Shown: positions 32,752-44,955, numbered from the stretch's first letter. The stretch is DNA of 64,000 nucleotides from Knufia peltigerae (GCA_030247855.1 JAPDRN010000004.1:434001-498000), one strand, 5' to 3'. The notes: generated from the sequence alone by a model not told the origin. Program-made: numbers and translations.

Positions 32752-33900
32752 ATGGGCTTCTTCAAATCCCTCAAGGGTAAAGTAGACGTCGGCACGGACG
32801 ATACGCCCACCGGTTCTCAATACGATGCATATTCCACGGCGGAAGAAAAGCGTCGCGTGTTCGGACGCTCTTCCTCGAACGATAATTATACAACAACAAC
32901 AGACGAGCAATACGATCCGCCATCCGGCCCTCCACCTCCTCAATCCCGACAATCTGAATTCGCTCCTCCTCCAGGCCCTCCCCCCAACTTTCTGAAGGGC
33001 ACCACCGCACAACAACCGCGACAAGATGACGAAGAAACCTACGCTCCTCCTTCAGGGCCGCCTCCGGGAAACCCGCCACCTTACCACGACTGGACCGTGA
33101 TCCCGGACACGGCACTACTCCCTCCCCCTCCTCCCTTGCCGCAGGACTACTCTCCCACCAACAACGCGAGTTACGACTCGGCCGCCCGCGCCCACGAGTG
33201 GTGCGCCCGACACCCCCTCTACACCCCTTCGCCACCGTCTCGGGACATCCACGACCTCGCGGCGTCGGGCCACCTGACCCTCGAACGTCCCCCGGCGCAA
33301 CTTTGCAACAAGAACTTCGTCCTCCGCCAAAAGACCTCGACGACGTGGTCCGTCCGCACGCCCTCGCAACAGCAAGACGCCGTCATCATGTCGAGTATCC
33401 CCTTGTACTTTGCCGCTGTCGACAACCCCCTCGTCGCCGGTCACCCCAAGACCGTCTCCTTTGAGATCCACGTCCTCAAGATATCCAACGCAAACTCGGG
33501 AATCGCCGTCGGCTACGCGGCCAAACCGTACCCGCCGTGGCGCCTGCCGGGATGGCACCGCGCCAGCATCGGCGTGCACGGAGACGACGGACGACGTTTC
33601 GTCAACGATTCCTGGGGCGGACGCGACTTCGTCGAACCTTTTCGACCTGGAGAGACGGTCCGGGTGGGCATGAGATTCTCGGCGACACCTGCTGATGCGT
33701 CAGGGTCGTTGGGCAAAGTCAAGACGACCGCTTTTGTCGCTCGAAACGGACGCACCAACAAGGATTGGGAATGGGAAATCGACGAGGAAAGAGACGAGCG
33801 TGACGAAGGTGTCGACGGGTTGATGGGCGAAGGTGATTTGTATCCTGCCATTGGCGTGTTTGGGGCGGTTGAATTTGAAGTAAGGTTTGGGGTGAGCTGA
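32752..33900 (+). CDS. Proline-rich SPRY-domain protein (SSH4/EAR1-like)
   Basis: Single exon of 382 residues. The N-terminal half is low in complexity, with repeated PPSGPPP/PPPGPPP blocks (about 55-140) and a few acidic/Tyr patches. The C-terminal half (about 185-380) reads as a SPRY domain: STTWSVRTPS, VSFEIHVLKISNANSGIAVGYA, then LPGWHRASIGVHGDDGRRF, and LYPAIGVFGAVEFEVRFG. In yeast, SPRY proteins Ssh4 and Ear1 adapt the ubiquitin ligase Rsp5 to cargo at endosomes. I see no transmembrane helix here, so that role is only suggested. Pro-rich motifs could bind WW or SH3 domains. Confidence 0.8.
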   Translation: MGFFKSLKGKVDVGTDDTPTGSQYDAYSTAEEKRRVFGRSSSNDNYTTTTDEQYDPPSGPPPPQSRQSEFAPPPGPPPNFLKGTTAQQPRQDDEETYAPPSGPPPGNPPPYHDWTVIPDTALLPPPPPLPQDYSPTNNASYDSAARAHEWCARHPLYTPSPPSRDIHDLAASGHLTLERPPAQLCNKNFVLRQKTSTTWSVRTPSQQQDAVIMSSIPLYFAAVDNPLVAGHPKTVSFEIHVLKISNANSGIAVGYAAKPYPPWRLPGWHRASIGVHGDDGRRFVNDSWGGRDFVEPFRPGETVRVGMRFSATPADASGSLGKVKTTAFVARNGRTNKDWEWEIDEERDERDEGVDGLMGEGDLYPAIGVFGAVEFEVRFGVS

Positions 33901-34210
33901 ACAATTGAATTCATGGCTCGCCTACCTCCAACCCTACGGAGTACCTCGAGGAGGTCACTCGAAGAGTGCCTGGACGTTGGTTAATTCTTACTTCTTCAAA
34001 GTATGAATGAATAACGATATCACCATGAGGCCTTGCTCCAATCTTGTACAAAGCACAAAGACTATACATTGTAGCGTATCTGAGGACCTGTTGATCGCGA
34101 CCTTTGCCCACTATCTAACTGTATTCAATCATTCAAGCCGTACACCACAATCGTATCACCATCCAAAATCACAAGGGTTACTCATACGAAAATCAATTCC
34201 CTCAACAACA
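33901..34210. other. Convergent spacer, with one TACGGAGTAC motif
   Basis: This 310-bp gap between the SPRY gene and the amidase contains TACGGAGTAC near 33935-33944. No gene seen. Confidence 0.5.
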
Positions 34211-36317
34211 TCACCTCTCGTGCAACACGTTGTCAACGACGGACGCCGTCTTCAATAGTTCCTCCTCACGCATGTTCCTCCCCACAATCTGTACTGCACA
34301 CGGCATACCCTCTATCTCTTCTGGATTATCTAGATCGATTGTCAATACGCATTAGTATCACCACATGGATCTAATCTGATCTTCAAATCCATCTTGCAAA
34401 GGGAGAAAATAAAAAAGGGACATGAACTTACAAGGAGGTATATACTTGACTTCCCTCAGGTATTTCGCATCGTCGATTTTGTTCGCTTTTCTCCAAGGGA
34501 CGATGCAAGCAGGGTACTATGACGGGGGCACATCGACAAGTTAGGATCGTTTGCTTCTCGCTCACGCAAGTATACCTTGGGACACCTCAAGGTGGTAGAC
34601 TCATATTTTCGGGGTTTCGTGGACAGACAAACTCACATCGAGAAGGTTATTCAACACAGTATAGGGCACCCAACTGATCAAGTCGTGTCGTGGAGCCGTA
34701 CTCTGATACGCCGGCATGATGATGGCGTCGAGTCCATTCTCCACGATGAGCTTGCGGAATCCGTCCTGAAACTCGGCCCGCCGGACGTTGAGATCGTACA
34801 GGCTCTCGAGCGTGAGCGGCGCGTACTCGGCGCGCACGTGCTCGTGAGGCAAGTCGGTCGAGCTGAGCGCGGGAATGCGCGGTTCGCCGCTGGCCTTGAT
34901 GTGTTCGAACGCCGTGTTGGCCGGGTCCATGGCGAACATGCGGAACGAAAGGACCATGGCGTCGTAGATGGACGGCGTGGTTAGCTTGACCACCTGATGT
35001 CCCGCGGCTTCGAGGGCGGCGGCGGCACGAGTCAACGTGTTCATGACGGGCGGGTGTATGGGGAAATGAGGGTCTTCTACGATCAAACCGAATGTGAGAC
35101 GACTTTTGGTCTGCCCTCCTCCCCCGCCCAAAAACGCTTGCCTCCTCCACGGCGAGAATATAGCGCTCGCATCTAGTCTCCAAGGGTCCGAGTCGACCAC
35201 GACACGCGTGAAGAGTTCCAGGTCTCGAACGGACGTGGCCAAGGGCCCGGCACAGGGTTTGATCCCCGTGAGCCCTTTACGGGCTGAGCTCGTTTGGCCG
35301 CCGTATGGAATCCGATCGGCCGAGGGGCGTAGCGAGTACGTGCCGTTGCAGAATGCAGGGATGCGCACGCTGCCCGCGATGTCGGTCCCGACGCCCAAGA
35401 TGGACCCGCGCATGGCGATGAGTGCGCCTTCGCCGCCTGATGAGCCACCGGCGCTGAGATATGATCGGTGAGGGTTCAATGTTCGTCCAAAGACGTAGTT
35501 GTGAGAGTCTCCTGCCTATGAAACAGAAAACAAGAGGGGCCCTGTTAGCTGCGTTCATTCGTTCGTTCGTTCATTCGTTCATGAGACTACGACTTTGGAG
35601 ATTCTACATACCATCATTGTCTGGGGGATGTTGGTCTTGACGTATAGCACAGCTCCGAGGTCTAGTAGGGTCTGGACGACGGCCGAGTTTGACTTCACCG
35701 GGCCATGTTTAATGAATGACGTGAAGCCGATAGTGCTTGGGAGGCCTTCGACATTGAAACAGTCCTTTGCAGAAGATATTAGCATTGGTCCAGCATTGGC
35801 TACAATTGTCATATCCATTCGATATCGATGCTGGTCTTCTCACCTTGAGACTGATGGGTAACCCGTGTAACGGTCCAATGACCTTACCCGTGTTCTTCAG
35901 AATAGAATCGAGTTCCCTTGCCCTTTGCAAAGCCCGGTCGAAGAACGTCTCTGTCAGACATCGACACTAAGACACATTTACTTTGTCAGTTGATCACGGC
36001 ATCTTACTGGAGGGGAGACGAACCACTTGTTGTGCAATAGCTGCACGGATACAGAATGCCTCTGTGACTTCCGCCGACGTCAACTGGCCCGAGTGCAGCT
36101 TTTCCAAGAGTGCCGTTGCATCATAAGCTTCCGTGATCTCGAGTTGTTTAGCAGTGAGCAGTCCGGACTCGCGAGGGACATCCAACACGCATGTATCTCC
36201 CGTTTCGGATATGTTGGGTGTCAAAGATTCTGGTAGCAGCCATTCTTTGGGGATCTTTTCGGCAGCCTCTGCTTGTTTGGCTTGCACGAGCGTCTCCCAG
36301 GCCTGTAGGTCGGGCAT
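34211..36317 (-). CDS. Amidase (amidase-signature family, acetamidase/FAAH-like)
   Basis: Six exons: 36317-36024, 35966-35844, 35764-35612, 35515-34637, 34516-34432 and 34329-34211, about 550 residues. Start MPDLQAWETLVQAKQAEAAE; end VVDNVLHER then TGA. The amidase signature is clear: catalytic Lys139 in PISLKDCFNVEG across an exon junction, the cis-Ser in SAGGSSGGEGAL, and nucleophile Ser in GVGTDIAGSVRIPAF. Also typical are GLTGIKPCAGPLATSVRDLE and the final YPACIVPW and GMPCAVQIVGR. It hydrolyses C-N bonds of amides; the substrate is unknown. No signal peptide, so probably cytosolic. All splice joins keep phase, but the first donor could instead be GTAAGA 17 bases downstream, which changes a few residues. 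Confidence 0.9.
35553..35580. repeat. Tetranucleotide microsatellite in an amidase intron
   Basis: Seven units of GTTC/ATTC lie inside the third amidase intron (35516-35611). It is a simple length-polymorphism candidate and does not touch coding sequence. Confidence 0.9.
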
Positions 36318-36826
36318 AGCTCAAGTTTTCCAATTGAGATATCACTCAGACCTACTGCACCAGGTTTCAAATCAGACTCATCCTAGTTTTGAAATAATCT
36401 CGTTGGTATTGACTTTTCGATTAGCCGAAGACATCTCGGAACCCGCACCTCTTCGGCACATGAATCGAGTGCTGGGTTGGTCAGGGTCTCCCCACAAACC
36501 AAGAAGCTGGGGACAGACACGGGATATATCACCTTTGGGGATTCCAATGTGCTAGTCGAGATAGCTATCAACCCAGTTCTATCGCTAACCCATTGATACT
36601 GATGAAGTGCAGTAATTGCAACGGAGTACGGAGTATCGTTATCTTACTTCTGATTGAAATTTTATCTCCGACCCATGTACTCTCTAATTAGAGTGACCTT
36701 TTAGGTGGGACGTCAATACCATTACTACTCTGTACCCCACCACACAATTTATATTCACTATAATTTTAAGGTGCTAAATTTCCTTCAACAATCAGCACAC
36801 AGATTAATTCGAAATGTGCCTCCACC
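36318..36826. other. Intergenic region upstream of the amidase
   Basis: This 509-bp spacer holds the amidase promoter. Near 36620-36636 there is a double motif ACGGAGTACGGAGTA. No gene seen. Confidence 0.5.
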
Positions 36827-36914
36827 GCATCAATGGTTTAATGGTCAGAATTGGTCGTTGCCAGCACCTCCTTGCTATCTCGACTAGATCCCGGTTCGAT
36901 TCCGGGTTGATGCA
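36827..36914 (+). tRNA. tRNA-Gly(GCC) with a 16-base intron
   Basis: All cloverleaf parts pair. The acceptor stem GCATCAA (36827-36833) pairs with TTGATGC (36907-36913), with discriminator A. The D-arm is GTTTAATGGTCAGAAT. The anticodon stem GGTCG (36853-36857) pairs with CGACT (36881-36885) with one G-U. The T-arm is CCCGG-TTCGATT-CCGGG. The anticodon GCC is at 36860-36862, and the intron (36864-36879, GCACCTCCTTGCTATC) sits at the canonical place, one base 3' of the anticodon. The B box is GGTTCGATTCC. TCTTTT and longer T runs follow directly as a Pol III terminator. Confidence 0.93.
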
Positions 36915-37231
36915 TCTTTTATTTTTCCTGTTTTTCCTTTTTTTTCAGTCCGGCTTCTTTTTTTCGGTCTCTGTTCGAAGATGGTGTAGAGCAGAATCAG
37001 TTGTCTGGCTGCAAAAACACGTGAGTGGTGGACGAGGCGCAAAGCACAATACGGAGCCAGCATATGGCATCCACCACTCGAGGAATGTAGTCTTTGTACT
37101 GAGTAGCTCGATCTGAAATATCACGCCTGAGAAAGGGAAGAGATGTTTGAGTGGTACAAATAAGTTAAGAGCAGGAATCTGCACCAGTGCGAACCACTTG
37201 TACAAAGTGTGTCTCAGGATTCAACTTGTTA

Positions 37232-37438
37232 TTAGCGTGACTTGTCAAGCTCGAGACTGCGCTTTCCCATGGCATTCAGGGCATAGAGATAGGGGATCAA
37301 ACTGGGACGTATTTTCATCCTTGGTGTGCCTTCGTCACCAAGGCCTCCCCCCCAGTCAACAATGATCTCCTTGTAATCTGGGTAAACTCCCACGTCCATA
37401 TCAAAGCCGAAGCTGAATTCGTGAGAGGTGGAGGTCAT
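37232..37438 (-). CDS. Possible small hypothetical protein or exon
   Basis: An ATG frame of 68 codons (MTSTSHEFSFGFDMDVGVYP...) with about 60% GC at third positions by hand count, similar to real genes here, and a globular-looking composition (DYKEIIVDWGGGLGDEG). The frame stays open upstream to CCAGCGAAAGATGGG, immediately after CAGTAATAG, a plausible splice acceptor. Further open minus-strand segments (such as IDLPYYRYHPTFILDITRQ near 37540-37590) lie behind other acceptor-like sites. It may thus be the last exon of a multi-exon gene, or a pseudogene. I recognise no family. Confidence 0.3.
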   Translation of the reverse strand: MTSTSHEFSFGFDMDVGVYPDYKEIIVDWGGGLGDEGTPRMKIRPSLIPYLYALNAMGKRSLELDKSR

Positions 37439-39666
37439 CGAGTGATGAAACACAGTATGCCCATCTTTCGCTGGCTATTACTGACATAGCCCTCGCGCCT
37501 ACCAACGACGTACGAAGCATGGGCTACCACGGTGGCCTGCCTGGTAATGTCCAAAATAAATGTAGGATGATATCGATAGTAGGGCAAATCTATCTAATTG
37601 CTCTCAAGTGACCCGTCGCAGGCAGGTATGGGCGGCAATTTCGGACACTCGAATCAGTGTTATGGTATCCTCAACATCCAGCTCTTGTTCAATTTTGAGA
37701 TTGAGTGTCCTCGAAATTAGGACCGTCGTATTCTCCGTGCGTGAGTAGAAAGTGATGCCACACGTGAGAACACTACGTCTCCCTGGAAGGCCATCATTGT
37801 GATTGAGAGAGGAGAAAACAGGGCGGGGAAACAGGATCAGCCAGCACGCCGACTAACAAGGTAGGGTATTCGTGCTTCGAACATGATCGTCTGTTCGGTA
37901 TAGCAATAGCTTGAGAATCCTACAATAGCAAGTAAGCTTTGGAGAAACAACACGAAACTCAAGGGCTTGAGATGTTGCGTTGTCGATTTACCTTGAGCTT
38001 ACATCGGCCCCCTCTATTAGATAGAAGAATGTAGGTATTGCCGAACCTCAGGAAGGCGGGCACGCAAGGGTTCGAGATTGGTATTATAACTGTTTAGGTG
38101 GCATTCAGGGGGCGCTACCCTTGTAAATTCCACCCCACGCCTCGCGAGCAAGCCGCAGCTGCAGAGCAGGGTGTCGTGGCGTGTAATCCACAGAGCAGCC
38201 ATAAGTTGTACAGCCTACGGGTAGGTAGCTTTTTCTGCCGTCGCCGCTGGTGGCGTGAGTTGTGGCGAGCAACTGCTGGCGCGGTGAATGCTAGCGAGCT
38301 GGGACTGCAGTAATTAGCGATGTGCAATCCTCCGGACCAGATCTGGAAACTTTGACTGGGTAAAGCGCACCCGAGGAAGTGTCGGAGAACGAATAAGAAG
38401 CGCAGTGAAAAGGGCCTGTAGAGCGGGACCTGGGATGCTTGAGCATTTCATCAGAGTCCTCACATGCGAATCGCATAAGCGCCATCCATTTCTCGTTACG
38501 AAGCAGGGTGAAGGGCTCTTGCGGCCGTGTGACTGGGACAAATCTCCATCGGTTCCTCTTAGGTCACGTTTGAGAACCCCCGTTGTCCAATCGCTAGACA
38601 CCAAAATTTTCAAAACATGCATACCAGGGAAAATCAATCCTGAAAGAGGAGGTAGGTGGTGGCGAAAGTCCAGCCGGTGCAACGGTACCGGGGAGGTGGT
38701 GGCCAAGAGAGGGTTTGTCCACTGTGGTGGTCCTTTCGAGGGTTACTATTTGTCGGCAGATCAGAAGTTCGTCGTCGAGGACCAGCCAGTCGGAAAGCCT
38801 CTGCTCAATTATCCCCCTTGAGAATCTAGCCATGCAAGCGATCGGGCCTGCAAGTACCCAAGGGGGTCAGGCAAGCACCGACAGGTCCTCGAGATGACTC
38901 GCATGACCGGCTCCAGACGACTTGGGTTGCAGATTCAGATCTGTACAACGTCACACAGCATGACGCAGGAACGAATCGAGGTTGGATTGAAGCTGGCACC
39001 AGTTTGCGTTTTCGGATATCGTGGCACATGACCATCTCGGTGGGGGGTTGGCCCTATTGTCTTGTCGTGACGAGCTCAACGACTCTGGGGCCATTTGGAG
39101 AAGATAGCGCAGTGCACCTCTCTAGACCCCTTTGTTCGTTAACGGTAGCCACGCTTAGTCACCTTCTATTGACATCTTAGAATGTTGTTGACAATGTGTA
39201 GTGGTCAGTGGACGGGAATGCGGTGAGGAGATTTAGGGTGGATGTGTAAGTGGTAGTCAGCAAAATGTCACGGTGTGGTTCGCCTTCAAATTTTTGTTGC
39301 ACCTCGCGCATCGTGCTGCCGGTGAGAAGCAGGGTCAGGAACCCTTTTGCATCGAGGTCTGATCAGAGGTTTCAAGGGTTTGGCAGGAATTAGAAAGCTC
39401 TACGATACTTATATCCTGAGATCCCCAAACTTCGATCAAGTGTGGTTAAGACAAGTCGATCTCGCTTCGGGCCGCGAGGCGCGAGGCTTTGATGGGCTGG
39501 GGAAGCATCGCAGTGTCTGTAGCCTTGCATTTCCGATATTCTCGTCTTCACCGCCTGTCTTGCGTCAGAATACGAGAACTGATGTACAGGGGCCCAACGA
39601 GCGGTGAGGCTCCGATGTTGACGTGCATAAACCTTCAGATGATGTGCATGAACACCAGATTGTCGA

Positions 39667-40116
39667 TCATTCGCGGCGGCATATGACAAAGGTAGACAGC
39701 GATAGATAACTGAGGGTCAAGAGGTCAAGGCTAGCTTCCAAGTACCTCAGAACAGCCGGAAACTGATCGATGTTGGCGTCGTCAAAATTGACCAGAGGAT
39801 TGACGTCATTGCCAAGAACGTCCAGAGGTGTGAGGCATGTTTCGAAGTGGTCGAAACGACATTCAGTCCTTTGTACGGCTGTCTCTGATGAAAAAGCCGT
39901 GATGAAGTTCACCGTCGGGCTTCGAGACGATTGTGGGCTTGCAGAAACAGCGCTGGATTTTGGGCGACGGATAGATCGTCCAGGCACCGTGGGCCACCCC
40001 CGCGCTGCGACTTGTTTAGGTTGCACGTCTGACCAGCTGTCTGCGTCCTCCATGCACATCAAAAAGAGGCGGTCTACGGGGGGAAGTGAAGCCCTGTCTT
40101 CCGGAGACCGTGACAT
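39667..40116 (-). CDS. Possible hypothetical protein in the gene-poor region
   Basis: A 149-codon frame starting at a true ATG (MSRSPEDRASLPPVDRLFLM). The middle part (TCLTPLDVLGNDVNPLVNFD) looks protein-like, but no domain is recognised and no splice partner is certain. It could be a lineage-specific gene or a chance ORF. Confidence 0.2.
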   Translation of the reverse strand: MSRSPEDRASLPPVDRLFLMCMEDADSWSDVQPKQVAARGWPTVPGRSIRRPKSSAVSASPQSSRSPTVNFITAFSSETAVQRTECRFDHFETCLTPLDVLGNDVNPLVNFDDANIDQFPAVLRYLEASLDLLTLSYLSLSTFVICRRE

Positions 40117-42320
40117 ATCTTCATCTTCATTCGTGCTATCTCAACGACATGACTCTGCTTGTAGAGTTGTGTATCGCGTTGACATGTGCTACTTCATCGA
40201 TATCACAGGTGGGATGGTTGTACAATGTCAACACTCTGGTTGTAGCACTGCCGTTTTCGTAGTCACCCAAGGAGACTTTCATTCCGTAGAGGCGCCGGAA
40301 CGTGGCTCGGGGTAACTGTACCACCAGGTGCTTCGATTTATTTCACTATTATTTCTTCATGCTTTCACCAGGCCGTAGACGGCAGTCGTGGACGTATAAC
40401 ATCAGCCCGACATCAGCACTTCGAGTGGTCTTGATGCTATTGGTGCCGTAGCAGTAGTCTCTGAGGAAGAGAGGAGATGATCCTGTCTACAGATGGCTCG
40501 GTGATAAACCGGTTGCTCCCCGGCTCGTGGTTTTCAGCTGAGTGCTACTTGACACGACTATCTGCGTACAGCGAGGTATTTGCGAGGGCTGTCACTTGAA
40601 GAAACACCGCAACTTGGGCAGTACCGGCGGAGATACAACCCGACCACGCATGCAGTCATTCTCCGCCGTGGTTGAAATTTGTACCTCGAGTTGCTCGTGA
40701 GAGAGGCTTATGGCGTTTCTGATGCGACGCAGATGCATGTACTGGCAGCCACGACAGCAGGATGATGACGATCGTGCTTCATGATAAGCTGATCCTGCCA
40801 CGTAGTCTGTAAATGGACATTGTGCTCCGCGACTAAAGAATGGAAAATTTAACCGTCGAGGATAGCGTGCAATCGGCAGATGGTTGTCCTTCATCAGCAG
40901 ACTTGGGCTTGTTTCGGCGGTGACTGCTTTTCCTGGAATCTCAGATGTACTTTTCCTCACCCACTTCTACAAGTGGTCATGCTGGACCAAAAGAATCAGG
41001 TCAGCTTCAGTTGGCTCTGTCTCGTACCGTTCAGCAAGCACCATGACCGGTGATGCGACCTGAATGCTGGTCAGCCGGATCTCGAGCGGATACGAACTGC
41101 AGAAACGCCCAGTCGAACGTGATGCACGATAAGCCGGACCTGTAGTCAGATGCACTGTTGATGCACAGGAAAAAAAAAGCAAAAATGTTGGAGATGGTCG
41201 CTTACAGAAACACAACAAGTGCAGCTGTGGGGGTGGATGACGCTAGACACAGCGAGGGTTGAACGCCACCATGCATCCAAAGCATGGCCATTCCTTGTCG
41301 GCAGCACACCACCAAGGATCAACCTAGTCAGTGCTCCCCATTCGAGGTCGAGTGCTCCTAGTGTCGAGAGCGTTTGAAAATCAATCAAAATACCCTGGCA
41401 CTTCTGAATCAGACCAAATTTTCCAGGTCATGGAGACTGTCTCGGTGCTGCACAGGTCAGTTCATCTTCGATGCCTCAGTGGTCTGACCCTGGACGCATA
41501 CTCCAGTAAGCCGCATCTTGTGCTGCAGTCTGTCAGGTTTGTCGCCCTGTGATGGTTTGGTCACGGAGGAGGTGGTGGTGGAGGCCTGGTGCGGTTAGCT
41601 CACGCCAGAATTATTGTTCGGCCTTAATCAGCGTCCCGTGTCTCGCTGCCTCGTAAAAGCTTTACGAGTGTTGAGGTTCGACACGAGAGTGGCGTTCAGA
41701 TAACGGCTTCTCGGCCACTGTGCTTCATTCTACTTGGGACAGTTCAGACGGCATCATTCTTCTCCCATGGCCATGCCTGGACGGAAGGTCACCTGGCGGG
41801 GTTGGTGCTGCGCTGATCTTCCAGGACGCAGCGCTGCAGGGCCATCGGGCAGTGATCATCGAGAAACGTCAGACATCTTTTGGTTTTGATATCAAAATCC
41901 TGTTGTTGCGTTTCAGAGTGATCGTGGACCGAGGAGCGGCTTGGTTGGAGGCGCAACACACGTAGCGAGCGTCGAGCACATGTCTCAAGAGGACACGAAC
42001 TCGCCCGTGCTGCAATCTCCTGGCGTGGACTGAGGAAGTATTAGGCGTAATAATTGCCCTCGAATAGCTCGAGGGAGCATGTCTACAGTATGGTGCGGCT
42101 GCAGCCAGAAGCGACGACCGGACAAGGGCGGGTTGGATTTTCAAGGCATCTCTTCTGATCGGACAGGCATCGCGGGTGATTCCGTGCTGAGTCGCATCAG
42201 GCATTGCGCCATCTGGGGCTGGTGGATCGTCAAAAGCACAGACCTCGCGCCGATGCACAGCTCCATTCTGGGCTGGACCCTGCTGGACAAGGCGCAGCTG
42301 ATCGCTAGGAGCAAAGGCGA

Positions 42321-42355
42321 GGGGCATGGGCTGGGGGCAAGGGCATGGGCAAGGG
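42321..42355 (+). other. Strong G-quadruplex motif
   Basis: Six runs of three to five Gs (GGGG, GGG, GGGGG, GGG, GGG, GGG) are separated by loops of only 2-3 bases (CAT, CT, CAA, CAT, CAA). This exceeds the usual G3+N1-7 definition. It lies mid-way in the gene-poor region, 2.7 kb upstream of the GT2 ATG. Confidence 0.75.
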
Positions 42356-44740
42356 CCGCCAGGTTCAGAGGTACGGGACGACCACATACGTCTTCCTGAT
42401 TGAGTTCGAGATGAAGGTTCAGTCAAAGCTCGATGACCCTTCAGCCGATCTGCCGACGCTTTGGCAATGATGTTCAAGGCCGGGTGACCTCGAATTGTTC
42501 TGGCATTATCACTCGTAATAATAATTATCTCAGTGGCAGGGCGTGCAGTCTTGTGGCCTCCAGCGATCGCCTCTTTACGAGATAGGACATGCTGCCATGC
42601 CGTAAAATTCGATCTGGGATCGAACGCAGAGCTTCCGTCTTGCAGATTGGTGGAAGTGTGAGACCGAGGGCAGAACTCTCATGTGGAGGCACGAGCACCA
42701 TCGACGAGAACTGGCGAGACGTGTGGGGCGAGCGGGCGAGAAAGGTGTTGAGAAGAGGCGTGATCTCTTGATGCACTGTAGAGCACAATAGTGGATTGGA
42801 GAGGTGGTTTGCAGTTCGCCCATGGAGGATGCTCGGCGTGCAGCTTTCAACACTTCGAGGTTAGCAACCGCCGCCATGCGGCAAGTTTGATGGGTTGGAT
42901 TTGCACAGAATGGTCGACGCGAAGCTAGCGGCCAATGCGGACATGATGGTGGAGAAGCTTCATTCTCGTGAACGCGTCAGGGAAACCGGAGACGACGGCG
43001 AGCGAGCAGCAGCTACTCGTGCGTGTACACGAAGTCATGTTGTTGAAAGTACTCAGGCAGGCTGCGGATTACGATCGGGAGGATGGTCGTGCTCGTACGA
43101 GTACCTCGTACTCCCTGCAGGATTCTTATGAGGTTCCAATTTACTATCCGTCATCCGGTGCGTGTCCGTCCTCCCAATAAGTGCCTAGGTCGGCATGATG
43201 AAAAGGCCCATTCTCACATGGAGGGAACTGCTGCTCTTGCAAGCCGGCAGTGAGGGTGTTGTCGTCGTGACCTCAGAGCATGGCATGTGTGCATGTGTGT
43301 ATGTAGGAGTTGTGCGGCCAGGGTGAAGCGACAGGCCTGAGATGGAGTCAAAGAGGCGTTACGATGTGGTCCTGCAAGGCCTGTCAGCGGCTGCATGACC
43401 AGCCACCAGTCGCTAAAAGGACCGCCGAGCAACCCACCAGTCAGTGCCAGGCATCTCGCCCTCTTCCATCCGACCTGCTTGTGGTTGGATCTTGTAGGGC
43501 AAATCTTCAATCGTAGGATCGCCGCGTCGGAGGGTTGGAAGAATGGTCCGGTATCGAGGTCTGCTCAATCTCTCAGCACTCCACTCGTTGCACGAAGCAG
43601 GGCATTCGGTGCGTCAGGAGGAATACAGCCGCGCTCAACATGCTGTAATCTGCGCAGTGAGGAAGCTCGTCTATGCGTGCCTGTTGGTGCCTGGTAGCGC
43701 TGCGGTTAAATCAAGGGAGGCGATGCAGCGGCTGCAGGTGTCATGACAGAGACGGACTGATGGTCTGATTGAGTTGGTTCGATGGCCACACAATCCAAGA
43801 ATGGTGTGTTCTTCAGTCAACTAGAGGGCTTGACCCCGGTCATTAAGGTTAAGAATTACTTGCCCTTAGGTCACTAGGCCTGGAGCGAGGATCGTTTGGA
43901 GGAGTGGTGGTTTGTCCGTGTCTCTGAGGTACTGTAGGTATTACTCCGTCGAGGTGCTAAGCATCAGATGTTTCGGCGGAAAACGGCACACACACACGTA
44001 CACACAGATCCCTCGGTAGGACCCAACCAACTGTCGTGGCCTCGTCTTGTCGTGGCATGTCAATGGAGTCAGTTCGTCTTCGACCAGATAAAAAAATTCC
44101 TCAAGAAAGGCGCATGTACCTGCCATGGTCCTGCCAAATGCCATGCAGCAACCCACCGAACACATCAAAAAGTGGGCATGATGCAGGCCACTTCCAGGCG
44201 TCAGAACTATACCCCATACAACCAAGATGCCTGGAGTGGTTCGCCCCGCCTAAGTCCTTAGGGGGCCTCTAGCGGGAGCTGCATGTCCAGGGTGCCCATG
44301 CTTGGAGCCACCGAGACCCCGGTCGGTCCTGGTCATTGCCGCCCCTCGTTCGTTCATGCATGGAGGGGTAATTGTTTGTGTCAGTGCTTTGCAGAAAGTG
44401 TGTGCCTGTGTACGTGAGAATCGTGTGAGAAAATAAACAGCCCAGTTTCAAATAGAGCTTAGATATGCGCCTCCCACTACCTTTGGTATCATGTTGGTCT
44501 CGCACCAATCAAGCCCCCTTGTCGTGTCCGAGTACGCACAGTGCTCAGTGCGACATGCGGCTAAGAAAATCTGTTGACGCTCGCATCACAAGCTACGCTT
44601 CGTGTTCTGGGGGTGTAAAGCCGAATCAAACCTCATGCAAGCCTAAGCACCTACGGAGGAATTAACTACTCAAGCTATTGCGGCGATTGAGGCTACTGAG
44701 ATTGAAACTACGAGACTACTACTGCTGCTCAGTTCACTGC

Positions 44741-44955
44741 ACTCTTTCTTTTCTCACTCACGGGCCTCACTTCCACCTCACCTTCCCTACCTCGAGTTGG
44801 CCTCCACCTCCCCCATATTTTTCTCACTCACGCATGCAAGTACCTACTTGTATCCACGCCTCGTCGTCACTCTTTCTTCCAGTATTTCATCCTTCTCCCA
44901 TTCCTCCTCAATGTCCATGTCATAATCTCCTCCCTCCTCGTCCTTGTTTGTCCTT
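44741..44955 (+). promoter_or_regulatory. Pyrimidine-rich promoter or leader of the GT2 gene
   Basis: About 215 bases of mostly C and T (repeated CTCACT, CCTCCT and TTCTTTC) end about 105 bases before the GT2 ATG. CT-rich stretches of this kind mark the transcription start regions of many filamentous-fungal genes. Confidence 0.4.

Noticed and set aside
41869..42477. A 202-codon minus-strand ORF in the gene-poor region
   Set aside because: Arg/Pro/Ser/His-rich without a domain; it includes the complement of the G-quadruplex run (PCPCPCPQP), typical of a chance GC-rich frame.
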